Shown here: positions 22,301 to 37,446 of the stretch, piece after piece
How the letters are laid out: the number at the start of each line of letters is the position of its first letter
Numbering within the stretch: the first letter of the stretch is position 1
DNA from: Ryuthela nishihirai
Lineage: Eukaryota; Arthropoda; Arachnida; Araneae; Heptathelidae
Assembly: GCA_038380435.1 (NCBI GenBank)
Contig: JAWZYU010000034.1
Coordinates: 7,422,704-7,486,703 of the forward strand
Length of the DNA: 64,000 nucleotides
Direction: 5' to 3'
The notes under the pieces: model-generated
Told to the model about the DNA's origin: nothing
The model's input: only the letters and a program-made list of their open reading frames with translations
Databases searched by the model: none
Program-made: the position numbers and the translations under genes

Positions 22301-23317
22301 TCAGCACATTTGTTCAACTTTGAAAATTTCCATGCAGGGTTTGTCTGGAATCCACACAAGGTCTTCTGTTCTAGCTGATACTTGCCACTGATTCTGGTTA
22401 ATGAGTTTTTCTGTGTGTAACCATTTCCCATAAAGATCACCCAGTTGATATCCCAGATATAAGAATTGCCCACTTTTCATTTGAATGACTTATATTTTTG
22501 TGCAGTTATAACTTTTGAAATTCTCATTTTCTGCCTTGAAAAATATATTCAGATTTTATATTAGTTATATATATTCAAAGATAAACTCTCTATTTTTATA
22601 ACTTTTTTTTTACTATACTCTGTTTTTATTATTGTACCTTTGAATAAGTAACTATTGGTGGTGGTGGTGGGGGGGACCATGCAGCTAAAAAGCGTAGAGA
22701 TTTCAAACTTTTTCACATTTGTTTGTGTGCATTACCATGTAAACTATTTAAATACCTCTAATAATCTTTATTCCTTTTATGATTTCACCTGCTGTTTTCA
22801 TGCAATGCACTATAGGCATGAAATGTTCAGTTTAGTACTCAGTTGCAAATAAGCATTTATGATGCATACTTTTGTATTTTCTGCACTTCCATTCCTATGT
22901 ATTGGGGCTGAAATTTTTGTACTCATAGCCATTCTGCAAAGTTTTAGAGAAAAGCATATTTTCCAGTTTAAATGGACCTTTAAACAATTATTTGCTGTTA
23001 GACTTTTGAGATATTTCTGTAAATAAATGTAAAACTGTTCAAATTGTATTTTGATCTTAAAAATTCCTTTTTTGCATATACTTCAATAAAACGTTTACTA
23101 AGCATGCATATAAATACTTGGAAGGCATTTTGGGAAAGAAATGAAACATGCAGATTTTAGTCGTAAGTCAGTAAAATATGTATAGTAATAAACTAAGTAT
23201 TATATAGTAAAGAACAATATGAATGATATAATTTTAAATAATAGAATCAATCAGTTTTCATTTTATTCATATTCAGGTTAGTTTATAAAAATGTATTGAT
23301 TTTGTTTATCCATTTAG
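22300..23317. other. end of intron 3
   Basis: Bases 22260-22470 on the - strand read as a weak continuation of the RTE endonuclease region and are not certain. A short GGT run lies at 22655-22675. The rest is AT-rich and unassigned, ending in CATTTAG at 23311-23317. Confidence 0.4.
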
Positions 23318-23449
<132 letters not shown>

Positions 23450-23699
23450 TGAGTTTAGGATTTCTTTAATTCAGTGTTATAGTATTTTTGCTCTTTATTA
23501 AAAGTATAACTTTTGTTTTAATTAAATGTTACTAAATTCAAAGACAGGTGCATTGAAAGACAGTTTCACACACTATTTTGTCATAAACCTATTTCAGTAT
23601 TCTCAAATTATTTTTATAATTTTTCTCAGCTTTTTATGCATCTTTCTCACTCTTAAAATTGAAACTGGAATTAAACACATCCTTTTTATAAATTCTGGT

Positions 23700-24807
23700 C
23701 GCAGCTGTATTTAATTAGTTCTGTTTCACTGAGGCAAACAACAGGTAGATGGCTGACACATGCTATCTCCGCCATTTAGCCCATGGTGTGCAAAAAAGTG
23801 CCTCTCAGAGGTAAAAACAACCCAACATGCTATATCCATTCCGTGTGCTATAAGTGTTTTTTACAGTTTTGGTCCAGCATATTGGATACTCTTTGTAAAT
23901 GTAGTATTTACTTTCTTATATTTAAACCTTAGTTTTCATTTCAGTAGATTTATTTTCGGAAATTAGCGATCTTTTGGTCGATAGATAAGTACTAATTTTT
24001 TCATAGTTATGTTACATTGGATGGCCGGCCTACAATTTGTTGCTGTGAATATTTTAGCATTGCATTAGGCTATATGTTAATTTTTATTGTATTATTTATT
24101 ACTTTTCCAGTAAAACTTTGATCTGGTGTCATTTTCTGAAAATAAATGAGGTCTTGGATATGGAATCAAATTCATTTCTGTATATTTACTTCTGTTAGTT
24201 AGCCATCTTTCGATTGGCTGATTTATTGTTCTTTCCGAGTTATGCTAGATTGGAGGCCAGCTTAAAAGTTGTTGCAGATATTTTATTTAACATCTCATTA
24301 GGTTATATGTAATTTTTCTTTTATTATTTCTTGTTATTTTAATAAAAATTTTTTTTAGATTGTACCGTTTTCTGAAAATGAGTGTCTTGGATACAGAAGC
24401 AAAATAGACTTCCTTGCTACGAAAATCAGCTGTCATGTGGGAAGGCAATTTCAGGAAGGCGTCCCTCTGCTAAACTTCATGTATATGTGTTTCACCCCTT
24501 GCCTCTAAACAATGATTTTAAAGGCAATACCCCCCCCCCCCTCCCCACTTTAGTACCTTGGCTGTGCCACACAGAGGATACAATGCTGTTTTTTTTTTCT
24601 TTGGTCACAAACCTTTCTGCACTTCCAAGATTGTCGAACTTCAACACCCAAAGAAAAAATTCATAATGTTTAGAAAAAAAAAAGCAGCCAAGGAAGTTTT
24701 TTCTGTTTCATAACAAGTTCAGAAAATCCCATGAATGTGAGAAGTTCAAGTCACTTTGTATAATACCGGCCATGTTTAAAATATACGATACTGAAAAGAA
24801 TCATTAA
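23700..24807 (+). repeat. dispersed repeat R1, copy 1
   Basis: This is a non-coding repeat of about 1.1 kb whose inverted partner lies at 62563-63590. It contains two diverged tandem units of about 240 bases (23930-24170 and 24180-24400), each with a TTTTCTGAAAAT motif followed by a CTTGGATA-type motif. A poly-C run lies at 24530-24542. It ends at a TTAA (24804-24807). A SINE tail is inserted at 23771-23824. Its class is unknown. Confidence 0.65.
23771..23824 (+). repeat. SINE 3' tail with target duplication
   Basis: GCCATTTAGCCCATGGTGTG and CAGAGGTAAAAACAACCCAA form the extreme 3' end of the main SINE. ACATGCTATCTCC (23758-23770) and ACATGCTATATCC (23825-23837) are the duplicated target. 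R1 copy 2 has the uninterrupted site near 63533-63546. Confidence 0.8.
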
Positions 24808-25596
24808 AATAAATAAAAATCATATTTCAGGTTGAATATTATATTATTTGGGAGGAAATTTCCTTTCGATAAATATATAACATATTTTTATTCATCAGGT
24901 TTTCCAAAACGAAGCCTTAATTGTAGAGTGCAATCTTTTTTTTCACCATTGAAAACGGCTTATTAAAATCAATATGCCTGCAAATTTGTTTATATTATTT
25001 ATTTTCATAAAATTCGTAAATTCTGTTTAATTTGGTATATAACATGAAATATTTCCATTGATTGGTTAATTTTTAAAAAAAATTCTAAAGTTGACTTGTT
25101 TTATCTGATTCAGCACAATTGGCTAAAAGCCTGGAATTTTCTCAAAGTATGGTACCGAGAAAAAAATTACAAAATGAAAGACATATTTACTAAAATATGT
25201 CTTTCATGAACCAAAAAATTTTTTTTCTTGAAACCAAAAAAAAAAAGATTTTTTTCGTTATTCAGAAATAAAGCCTTTCTATTCATGTGCATTATAATTA
25301 TTTTGTCTTTTAGTTTTTTTTAAATAAATTTTTATTTGTGTTGCCAGATGCATTTTTTACTACATGAATGTAAAAAAGTCCTATTAAAATAAAACCTATT
25401 GCCTTTTTTGTTAAATGCTTTATTTTCAGAAAATCTAAAATTAGATGCTGATTAATTTGGCATTTAACATGCCATAATTCCTTTCATTAGTTATTTGACA
25501 AAAAAGTATTTAGTTGTTTTTTTTTGGCTGAGCATAGGGAGAAAATAGCTTGGCCTCTGGATGGAAACTAGTTTTTCAGGCTAGACACTGGAAGGG
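24808..25596. mobile_element. TTAA-bounded non-autonomous element
   Basis: The element lies between TTAA at 24804-24807 and TTAA at 25597-25600. The right end, GACACTGGAAGGG, is the complement of the end at 1866, and about 220 bp (25385-25596) match 1866-2090 inverted. Two diverged tandem units of about 380 bp lie inside. No matching terminus was recognised at the left, so the boundary there is uncertain. Confidence 0.45.
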
Positions 25597-25959
25597 TTAA
25601 AATAGATTTATTCTAAAATTTCTTTCAGACTTATAGTGAGCTCTGCTGGGTAATATGATTTGATTTCATTTTATTTACTAATTTGTATTGCTTCTGTTAA
25701 CCGAGCTGCAAATATTGAATGACCAGAGGTTGCTGGCATTTTATACCAGATTTGTAGTTTTCCCTCCATATGGGTTAAAAAAACCATTGGATTTGTTCAA
25801 TTTACTAACTGTATTCAGTATGGACTTTTGTGGCTATTTTTTTTTTCATCTGTGCTGAGTAGTGAACTTCACAGACTCTTTATACTGACCATTTCTACTG
25901 ACTTGACTATCTATTGGCAATAATTTTGGATAATGGATATGTTTCATTAGTTGGTTTCT

Positions 25960-26640
25960 ATTGCAGAATAATCTACCACTGTGTTTTCTGCTTGTTTAGG
26001 GATTGCCAGCCCTGACTGAATAGGTATATAAGGTATTTTATATCAGTTGGCAGATTATTCTGATCAGAAGGTATCACAGATACCTGAACCCTTGATACTA
26101 GTTTCAACATTGCTGATTCTAAACTTGAGTAATGTGCATCAAACACTAGTTTCTGGGGCTCAAAAGGACCTGATGGTAAGGTACTCCATTGGTTTGTGAG
26201 TACCTATCAGCGTTTCTGGCAGATGGAGAATGGTTTTTCACCTGTATTAGGGGGCTATTTAATATTGTTTTCTTTAACACTTTTTTTTTCACATCACTTT
26301 TTTTTTCAATAAACCTAATTAAAAAATATAGTAATAATTTTCTTTCCATAAAACATGAGAGCTCTAAACAGAAACAGTTGATGTCCTCATACAGGAATTC
26401 TGGTGGTATAACCAGGACATTACAGCCTTGCAAGAACCAGCTGGACAGGTAAAAGCAGTTACTTAAAAATATTATAAAATTTTTCTTTTCAGTATGTGAT
26501 GGTAGCAAACACTAAGGTGTAGCTTTGCTTCTCAGCAGGAATAACAATGATGATCTTTTAGTATATCTATACATTAATGAAATATTTTTACAGCTAAGTT
26601 TAGAATGAAGATTAAAGATTAAAATATTATTTGTTTGCTG
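25960..26640 (+). mobile_element. RTE-like LINE fragment (5' UTR and endonuclease start)
   Basis: This matches 54190-54800 of the best RTE copy. The shared GTGTTTTCTG-type leader, a degenerate 'GGGGGCTATTTAATATTGT' stretch, CTTGCAAGAACCAGCTGGAC and GCTTCTCAGCAGGA all occur in the same order. The reading frame is destroyed. Confidence 0.75.
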
Positions 26641-26654
26641 TGCCTCCACTGATA

Positions 26655-27310
26655 AATCTGGGGGCAAGGGTTGGCTAAGTTGATAGGGTGTCAGGCTCAT
26701 AATCTGCAAAAAACGTAATTGAAACACCTTGCTCAGAAAATAATTGAAATAACCGAAAGTTCTCTGTTGTTGAGCAGTAAAACTTTTGGAAGTTTATTTC
26801 TCAACAACAGAGAACTTTTGGTTATTTTAATCATAATCTGTAGTTCCTAGATTTGAATCCCAACTGTGTCAGCTAGAAATTTATCTCGACTAATCCCATT
26901 CCTTCCTTGTTGAGAAAGGGAACAGCAGTGGGTTTGAAAAGAGAGTTGTCCATCTGATGAGATGTTAAGCTGTGACCCTGTGTGCAGGAGAGCCATACTC
27001 TGTATATACTAAAGAACACACCAGATCCACCTTGCTCTTAATGACAAAAGGGACATGGATATGCTTGGAAAGATTACTGTTGGTCAGATAGGATGTTAAG
27101 CTGTGCACTGTGTGAGAGTCGAGCCTTGTGCATGTTAAAGAACACACTGGATGGCATTGATAGGAGGCTTCTATTTACTTCATAATAGCTGTCCAAAGTG
27201 TCCCTTTTCCTACTCAACTCTAAGCCCTTGGGATCCATGTGATCTGACCATTTATCCCATTATGCACACAAAAGTGCTACTCAGAGGTAAAACAACCCAA
27301 CTATTCTCGG
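26655..27310 (+). repeat. SINE copy with internal duplication and hairpin insert
   Basis: The main SINE starts at GGCTAAGTTGATAGGGTGTC and ends at AGGTAAAACAACCCAAC. The middle of the body is present twice: GATGTTAAGCTGTG occurs near 26960 and again near 27090, each followed by a TAAAGAACACAC-type motif. This indicates a tandem internal duplication. The head is interrupted at 26707-26830. Confidence 0.75.
26707..26830. mobile_element. 124-bp hairpin insert with 10-bp duplication
   Basis: The flanks TCATAATCTG at 26697-26706 and 26831-26840 are identical. Arms of about 29 bases (26747-26776 and 26802-26831) pair with one or two mismatches: AAAGTTCTCTGTTGTTGAG against CTCAACAACAGAGAACTTTT. The loop with CAGTAAAACTTTTGGAAGTT resembles the terminal region of the window's Penelope-like element (59897-59945). 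Confidence 0.65.
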
Positions 27311-27384
27311 TAAATTGGAGCATAGTAGACAGACATTTGAGCTATAATGCAATTCAGGTTATTTATGAAAGAGTTCGGTTATTT

Positions 27385-27690
27385 TACCTCTGAGCAGCAC
27401 TTTTTTTTTGCACAAAATGGGCTAAATGGCTAGGCCACAAGAATTAAAGGGCTTAGAGTATGTCTGGGGAAGGGTACCCACTTCACAACTGTTAGAAGAC
27501 AGAAGTCTCCAGTCAAGGCAATTTAGTGTTCTTTAACATGCACAGGGTTTGACTTTCCTGGACACAGGCCAACAGCTTAACATCCCATCTTACAAACACT
27601 GACCTTTCCAAGTCCATTGGTGTTCCCTTCCTGACTGAAGGTAAGGTGGGGTTTAACAGAGATAAATCTCAATGCTGACTCAGCTGATTT
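27385..27690 (-). repeat. SINE copy, inverted
   Basis: Read on the - strand this is the main SINE, from the GAGATTTATCTCTG region (27660) to GTGCTGCTCAGAGGTAAA at 27385. It includes GTTAAAGAACAC. The tRNA-like head is mostly missing. Confidence 0.8.
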
Positions 27691-27709
27691 ATGAAAGAAA
27701 GGAGTATAG

Positions 27710-29275
<1,566 letters not shown>

Positions 29276-31022
29276 CAATTTCAATATTAATTAAACACAT
29301 CTACAAGCATTTCCGTACTGACTTCCTTCAAATTGGTTGAATTATATTTGTTTTATAATCTTTTTCTGCACAAGGGAAGCCTATATATGGAATTTGGGAT
29401 CTAGCAGCCAGGTATTTGGAAAATTATAGGGTATCCAAATCTGTTAGGAAAAAAAAGACTGCAACTTTTCAAAAATTAATTATATGGCTTGTGCTTCTAT
29501 CAAACATGTCCCATTTGAATATCTGAAAAGTGTGATGTCAACATGTATTATTGTGATATTGCCTGGATGAAACACTTTCTGGTGTAATTTTCTGGATTAA
29601 AAAATACTATTGAACTCAAATGTATGAACATTTTTCAAGAAACAATGGCTCAATCTCTGAAAAATTGTGAAATGACCCAAAGAGCCATCATCGTAGCACT
29701 AATGCTTTCTGATTTTTATAATACACACTATTTTGCAATTTAAAGAGAATTTTTGTAATATTTTAAAATATTCAAAATATCAATAAATTGTAACCAAAAT
29801 CTGCTGCAATAGGTAAGTAAAGTTGTTGATTATGAGACCACATGTAAATGAATGTGCTTCCCAAATGTTGGTGCATACTGCTTTATCTTGATAAGTGCTG
29901 TTGAATCATTGCTTCATCATTTGGTTAGCATTTTGTTTGCTGAAAGCTGAATGTCCATTCATGAAAGTTTGAGGTAAAAGGCTATTTGATGAATTGAAGG
30001 ACAGAAGTAGAGGTTGTGAGATGGCTGTGTGAGTGAGCAACAATGGGAAATAAAGACAGATATCTTCAAATTATAGGTCAAAGGCATATTACTCAACATT
30101 GGCTTAACTGCTTTCTCACCTCTGTGAAGTTACTGAAAACCTTTCATTAACCTCCACCATTGCAAGAGCTTCACCAAAGGTGGTCATTTATGTTCACCCA
30201 ACAGTGTGTTATGTGTCCCCCCCACCTCATACCACAGAATTGAGTGAGGAACTGGACAGGATCAGTGGTGATTAGTCCATTCTTTACTGGTGAATCCAGA
30301 TGTGCCCAGCGGAGTGACTCAAGATGAACTCTGGTCCAGAGGGGAAAAACGAACACCTCATCATCTATCAAACATCACCAAGAGAGATACTATGGAGGTT
30401 GCAGTGCCACAATCTGGGAGGCATATCACTTGATGGTTACACAGATCTCTATATGTTTCCTATTGGCACATTGATGGCTCAGAGATGAGGTTTTTAAACC
30501 CTAAGTGCAACCTTATGCAGGTGCAATAGGGAACAATTTCATTTTTGCAGAACAATAATGTCATCTCCACAGAACTCGACTGGTTGACTAATACAGAGGT
30601 GAACATCATCTGCTGTAAGGACTAGCTAGAACATCCTCCCAACCTCAATATCATAGAGCATGCTTGAGATGCTGAAGTAGGGCATGTTGCAACCCTTGTT
30701 TCCCTCCCTGTACCCACCATGAACTGCAAGTGGTCCTTGCATGTGAATGGTATCTCATACCTTCTACACTTTAGGATCACCTCATACACAGCTTTAGGCA
30801 CCATTGTTAGGCTTGTATTTCTGTAAGAGATGATCAGACACCTCATTAGTTTTGAATTTTTGTCCTAACTGGAATGTCATTTTGACACTATTGTGATAAT
30901 TTCAGGGATAGGAGGATAGCACTTTTGTCACAATTTCAATATTAATTCAACACATCTACAAGCATTTCCTTACTGACTTCCTTCAAATTAGTTGAAATAT
31001 ATTTGTTTTACAACCTTTTTTC
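29276..31022 (+). mobile_element. Tc1-like pseudogene flanked by direct repeats
   Basis: The + strand at about 29930-30850 has degraded Tc1-type transposase sequence. There is an N-terminal catalytic block near 30280-30330, followed by an asparagine block near 30550 and NLNIIEHA near 30640. Many stops are present. No Tc1 terminal repeats were recognised. Instead, a direct repeat of about 95 bp (29276-29372 and 30929-31022, with ACACATCTACAAGCATTTCC) flanks the whole region. Confidence 0.55.
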
Positions 31023-31119
31023 TAAAAATTCCATTTAAATTGCAATGCAGTGTAGTTTAAAAAGGTAAACTTTATTTATTAACTTTAAACCTTATTATTT
31101 CTGTTCATATATATTTAAA

Positions 31120-32330
31120 TTAGATATTTAAATAAATAAAAAAAGACTGAAATAAGTTGTAATAAAAATCTCTTTCTGGTCTGTGGTTCCATAATTTATT
31201 AACATCTGTAGAGAATGGGGATCCTGGAAGAATTGATATCAAGCCATGTAAAAGGTTCCAGTGCTTTCGAATTGTCATAAATAAACACACCCGATGTTCA
31301 CAGAGAAGCACCATGTTTGTCAAAATGATCACCAGCACATTCAATGATTTTTATCCCAACATTGCTGAAGATCAAAAAGATATAATAGAACTGAATATTC
31401 TTATGGTGAAAATGTCCTGCAGCTCCCTCTCCAAGGTATCCCAGTTGTAGAACCATCTCTGCCACATATGATGGTCCAGCGCACAGAATAGGTGGCAGTC
31501 TGTTGGTGAAATACGACAGATGTGGCAGAACCTATCTGAGTTCAAATTGGAGGCCACAGATTTGATAGATATGATAGATGTGTATGGCCTTGCTTTAGCC
31601 AGTAACAGCAGTGACCCATGACGATTCGCTAGAGGAAGCTGTAACTCCTTGAGTTTAACATCCACATGTCATAGCATTGTTGAGTATATGATAGCAATGA
31701 TTGTTTCCCCCTTCTGCAGTAGCTCATAATGCACAATACTGGCCACTGTCCAAACCACAGTCAACAGCATTTTGTGGGGATGCAGGTTGGGCTTTGGTGC
31801 CTTTTTTGGTGGTTCCTCCGGTGATAACCACTGATAAAACCATCGGCTGTAGTCGCAAAAATCCTGTGGAGTAGAGGCTCACAGTTGAGGTATGAAGGAA
31901 GGGAATTGCAGATATGCTCAGCTGTTACACTTTATTCACTATGAGCGTGATGAACCCATTTGTACAACTTTCTGACCTTTCATGACTGGTATAGGTGGTT
32001 CCACACAGTCTTGGTCATCTCCTCACTCAGTTGACATGAATCAACCTTGAGCCCTCCTGTAGAACCTACTTGTCCAGAACAGTGGGTTTTCCAGATTTTG
32101 GAACATCCTCCAGGGTCTCACTGCCTTCATGAAACTGTCTATGTCACATGAACTGCTATACTACCCTCTCCACAAGATTTGTATATGCTATGGGCTGCCT
32201 GGGTCTTGGTATTCCCAAGTTTAAACTTGTACAGTAGAGCATCATGAATTTTAATCTGCAAACTCATCATGATTGCATCAACGCTTTAACACCATTTGAA
32301 GAACAACTCAAACTGTCTGATAACAAACAA
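31120..32330 (-). mobile_element. mariner transposase pseudogene (SETMAR type)
   Basis: The - strand reads a degraded mariner transposase in several frames. From N to C it has a FYQWLSPEEPPKKAPKPNLH-like block near 31820, MLLTVVWTVASIVHYELL then a PGETI-like stretch near 31760, and LANRHGSLLLLAKARPYT near 31600. ISPTDCHLFCAL follows near 31500, and DVNKLWNH near 31200. Mariner elements move by cut-and-paste through a DDD active site. Here the second-aspartate region reads A-K-A-R in place of the usual D-N-A-R, so the active site is lost. No inverted ends were found. Confidence 0.75.
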
Positions 32331-32364
32331 ATACCTGATCTCTTATATGATCCATTCCCTAGTG

Positions 32365-32565
32365 CAGTGGTCCTCAACCTTTTATGCTTCACGTACCCCC
32401 TGGAAATGTGTATGTAACTGGCACACCCCTTATATAGATAGATAAAACTGTAGTTATAGTATAATAATGCTGACTTAGCAGCTTTGTTACTAGATCTAGA
32501 GACCTATGAGTTCTCATGGCGTGCCCCAAAAAATTTTACTGCGTACTCCACGTTGAGAATCCCTG
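32365..32565. mobile_element. hAT-type MITE
   Basis: The ends are CAGTGGTCCTCAACC and GTTGAGAATCCCTG, as in hAT elements. A 7-bp CCTAGTG flanks both sides (within 32357-32364 and 32566-32573). It is 201 bp with no coding capacity. Confidence 0.8.
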
Positions 32566-32674
32566 CCTAGTGGACTGGTTTCATGGCATATAAGACTGTA
32601 CAAAGCTCTAGAACTATCTTATTGCCTAACAGTTGAAGAGTTTTTGGAACTGATACTTTAGTTATTTATCCTAA

Positions 32675-34089
<1,415 letters not shown>

Positions 34090-34090
<1 letters not shown>

Positions 34091-35560
34091 GATTTAGATC
34101 GTTTCTAAGGAATCATTTTTATACATTTTCAATGATATCTTTTGATATATTACTGGATATTCCCATCTTCTGCTGGAAAGCTCACTATAATCTTCTATAT
34201 GATCTCTGTAATAGAGTACAGTTTGGAAACAAATATCCCACCTTGTTTGAAAGGGAACTGAAGCTTTGTTAGGTTTGTCTCCTTTTTCTTGAAGTATATT
34301 AAAACTAGTTTTACATGTAGGACAAGTGGTGAATTCACATTTAACCACTGCAACTGAAGCATTAACAGTTCTGAATTTTCATTATCGTGTCTTGCCAACA
34401 AGATTAGGAGATGAGCATTATACATGGCGTGAATTTCATGTTGGTAGTAGAATCTGTGACAACAGAATGCGATAATTTAAATTTATTTATACATCAACAA
34501 ATTGTTACAGTGAACAGCAGTACTTTGTAGAAATGTGGAGTTCCAACATTGAATTCCACATTTCCCTAAGCACTACTCCATTAAGAAAAGTAAAGCCATG
34601 TAGAAGGAATTTGAATGGGATTGTCTCACCCACCTAAGGAGTGAAATGTGGGGAAAGTTTACAGTTTCATCAGACAAACTTATTACTAAGGAAAAATAAG
34701 GATCATTAAAGTAAAAGTCACTCCACATGAATTTTTCAAAACATACATTTTCATGCATTTCAGAAAAACGAGCATAAGAAACATGGGAAAAGCAGAAATT
34801 TACCCAAATTGATTCTATTACCTTTTATGACTTATCAGAATTTTAACAATTTGGAAATTAAAAAAAATCGGATTTAAGGGGGAAAAAAGCCCATTAAAAT
34901 TCTTGGAATCGTGTAAGAATATCAAAATTTGCAAAAAAAACTTTCAAAAACACTGTAATTTGCACCACAAAAAACTTACAGCCCTAACCATGACATATAT
35001 GATTAATTATGGATTTCCATAATATTTTATTGATTCTGTTTTACAGTTTGAAAAATTAAGGAGCATTATGTTTTTTTGTGAAGCATTTAATAATATATTA
35101 ATGATGCAATAAAACTAAGAGAAATAGCAATAAAGTAAAGCTGTATTGAATGTTAAATAATTCCTAAAGCAGTCACTATGAAACTTCCATAGCTTGTTAC
35201 AGGCTTTGGTTTCAGTAAAGTTTCACCCTCCTTCCATCTAAATTTCCAAATTTCACCAGAAACAACATCTGGCCTGTACCATTCCCATTGTTTTTGTTTT
35301 GTGTTCAACAGCAATGGCATCAGTAGTGATAGCTTGGCAGAGACATTGCTACCAAGTTGACTTGCATCTATGCAGCATCCCTTTTCTAATTCTGTGCATG
35401 GATTTTTCAGCAGTATTTTAGTACTTAGCTCCAGATATAAGGGGAAGCAGCTATCTTGGTCAGAACAGATTGCCAGTAAATTAAAAACTGTCTGGTAAAT
35501 ATTATTGAAGTTTAGTTTCATTTTCGCAGGATTATAAAAAGATTCTCGTTGACTCTGCAA
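34090..35560 (-). pseudogene. unclassified - strand coding relic
   Basis: Several - strand open pieces (35560-35153, 34758-34573, 34425-34094) run in one direction. One contains a CPTC/TRWDICFQ-like stretch that recalls the 'TRW' motif of hAT transposases, but the match is weak. The 135-residue piece at 35153-35560 has no domain that could be named. A decayed DNA transposon is the best guess. Confidence 0.25.
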
Positions 35561-35779
35561 AATCTGTGTTTTAATTCATTAGCTTCTTTTCAGAGTAGGT
35601 GACCAACTTCTGTTGATATATTTTATTATAACATTTTGACTATTCATTTTATTTTGATTGAATGTTTTGCTTTCAAACTTAAATGTCTTTTATATGTAGT
35701 CATTGTCAAGGTGTAGTGGATGTTAAAGAATGTCATGACTGTTCAAGTAGCCTTTTATTTATGACCTGGTTTGGTCCAA

Positions 35780-36010
35780 AGGCTGCTGCCCATCAGATGG
35801 AACATAACGGCATTGCCCGAAATGGAGAGCCATACCCTGTGCACAATAAAGAACATTCTGGATGGCCTTGACAGGAGGCTTCCATGTCTCCTAACAGCTA
35901 TCCAATGGGTCTCCTTTCACCAACCTTCTCTGAGCCCTTGGGGTCCTTGTGACTTGTTTAGCCCATTGTAGGCAAAAAAGTGCTGCTCAGAGGTAAACCA
36001 ATCAAACTGC
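35780..36010 (+). repeat. SINE copy, 5'-truncated
   Basis: This runs from CATCAGATGGAACATAACGG through GGAGAGCCATACCCTGTGCA to GTGCTGCTCAGAGGTAAACC. It is a diverged main-family SINE. Confidence 0.75.
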
Positions 36011-37446
36011 CATCAGTGTTGGTGTTATATCACTCCTTTGAACATAGCATGTTCTCAGAACGAAAGCATTTTTAGCAGTTTTAGTTTGTTTTTCAGTGAT
36101 TACAATTGAAAAGAATATTGTTTTTTGAATTAGAATACAAATCTAATGAAAAAAAATTCCAGATTAGAAAAAGAAGTCTAAAGCCAAAAAGATATATAAA
36201 AAAGAGTAAAAGCTAAAATCAAATTACTAATTTGCTAAACAATCTACATTTGCTCAAATTATAATAGAAACTTTTTTATAATCGATTAACAAGTGATTGC
36301 TAATATTTTTGACAAAAACTAATGCCGACAATTCAAAATGAAATTTTAACCATGATTTTATTCTGAAACATTTGTGCTATGTAGAAAATGCCATGTGTAT
36401 TGTCAGCTTCATGGTCTATTATGCTGCAGTGGATGTCAGCAGTGGATGTGTGCTCTCAGATTATTTAATATATTTAATCAACTAATTGAATAAATAAAGT
36501 AACATGTTTTATTTATTTTGAAATTCAATTTGTTAGCTTTCAGATTAAATTTGGAATAATATCAAAATGAATGATTTTATTTGGTTACTTTTTTCTTCCT
36601 TAACTAGTACTATACAACTATTTTTCTTCACTTGACCACTATGATACAGTTCCAAGAAAAAATTCCCTCCTGAGGCATAGATGGTGATCATGACTTAATA
36701 GTAATAAACACATAAGTTAAAAGTATCTTTTCATTTTTATTTCTTTTAATATAGTTTTTATTTTATGGCACTGATAATCATCATTATCACTTGTTTGGTT
36801 AATTAAAGACTATGCATTTTCATAAAGCTCTTTCAAAGCTCAGGCATAGTTATTATTCCTTCTCTCACTAAGATACAAAACTTGAAGCTGTGAAGAAATT
36901 AAAAGTATTTCAAAGTAAATAAAGTTTATTTTAACCACTGAAATTGAGATTGAACACTTCCAGATCAATTTCCATTAGATACTGACTGCTATCGAACAGT
37001 TTGAAACCCTTGACTTAAAAATTACACTTCTGGTTGCTAGTTATCAAATTATTTCAATTAAAGAAATATATAAAAAGTCCTAACATTTAAAAATTAAATT
37101 TTTTGTTATGTCCTAATCAAATGGCTCCTAAAGAAGCTACCATTTTAAATCACATATGCCTAATGATTAAATTTTCGATCTAGTTTGAAATAATTATTCT
37201 TTCTAATTGCAATATATATTTGAGAACAATATAAATAATTCTAGAAGTCGTAGAATCAATTTCTCCCATCAGAACTGAGAATAGTCGCAACTGATCTAAA
37301 TCACTTTTCTCTACTATTTCACAGCTGAGTCAATGAAATAGTATAGAAAAAACTCACGATTTTTCTGGTTCGACATTAGCTAAAATATCCATTGCAGTAA
37401 TATGCAAACACTTATTTATCCAAGGTTCAAGGTGTTGTAAGTTTTT
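36011..37446. other. intron 6, AT-rich stretch
   Basis: No exon or named repeat was recognised. Confidence 0.4.

Noticed and set aside
22655..22680. Functional element at the GGT run
   Set aside because: It is a simple microsatellite. The similar run at 62825-62850 is also simple sequence.
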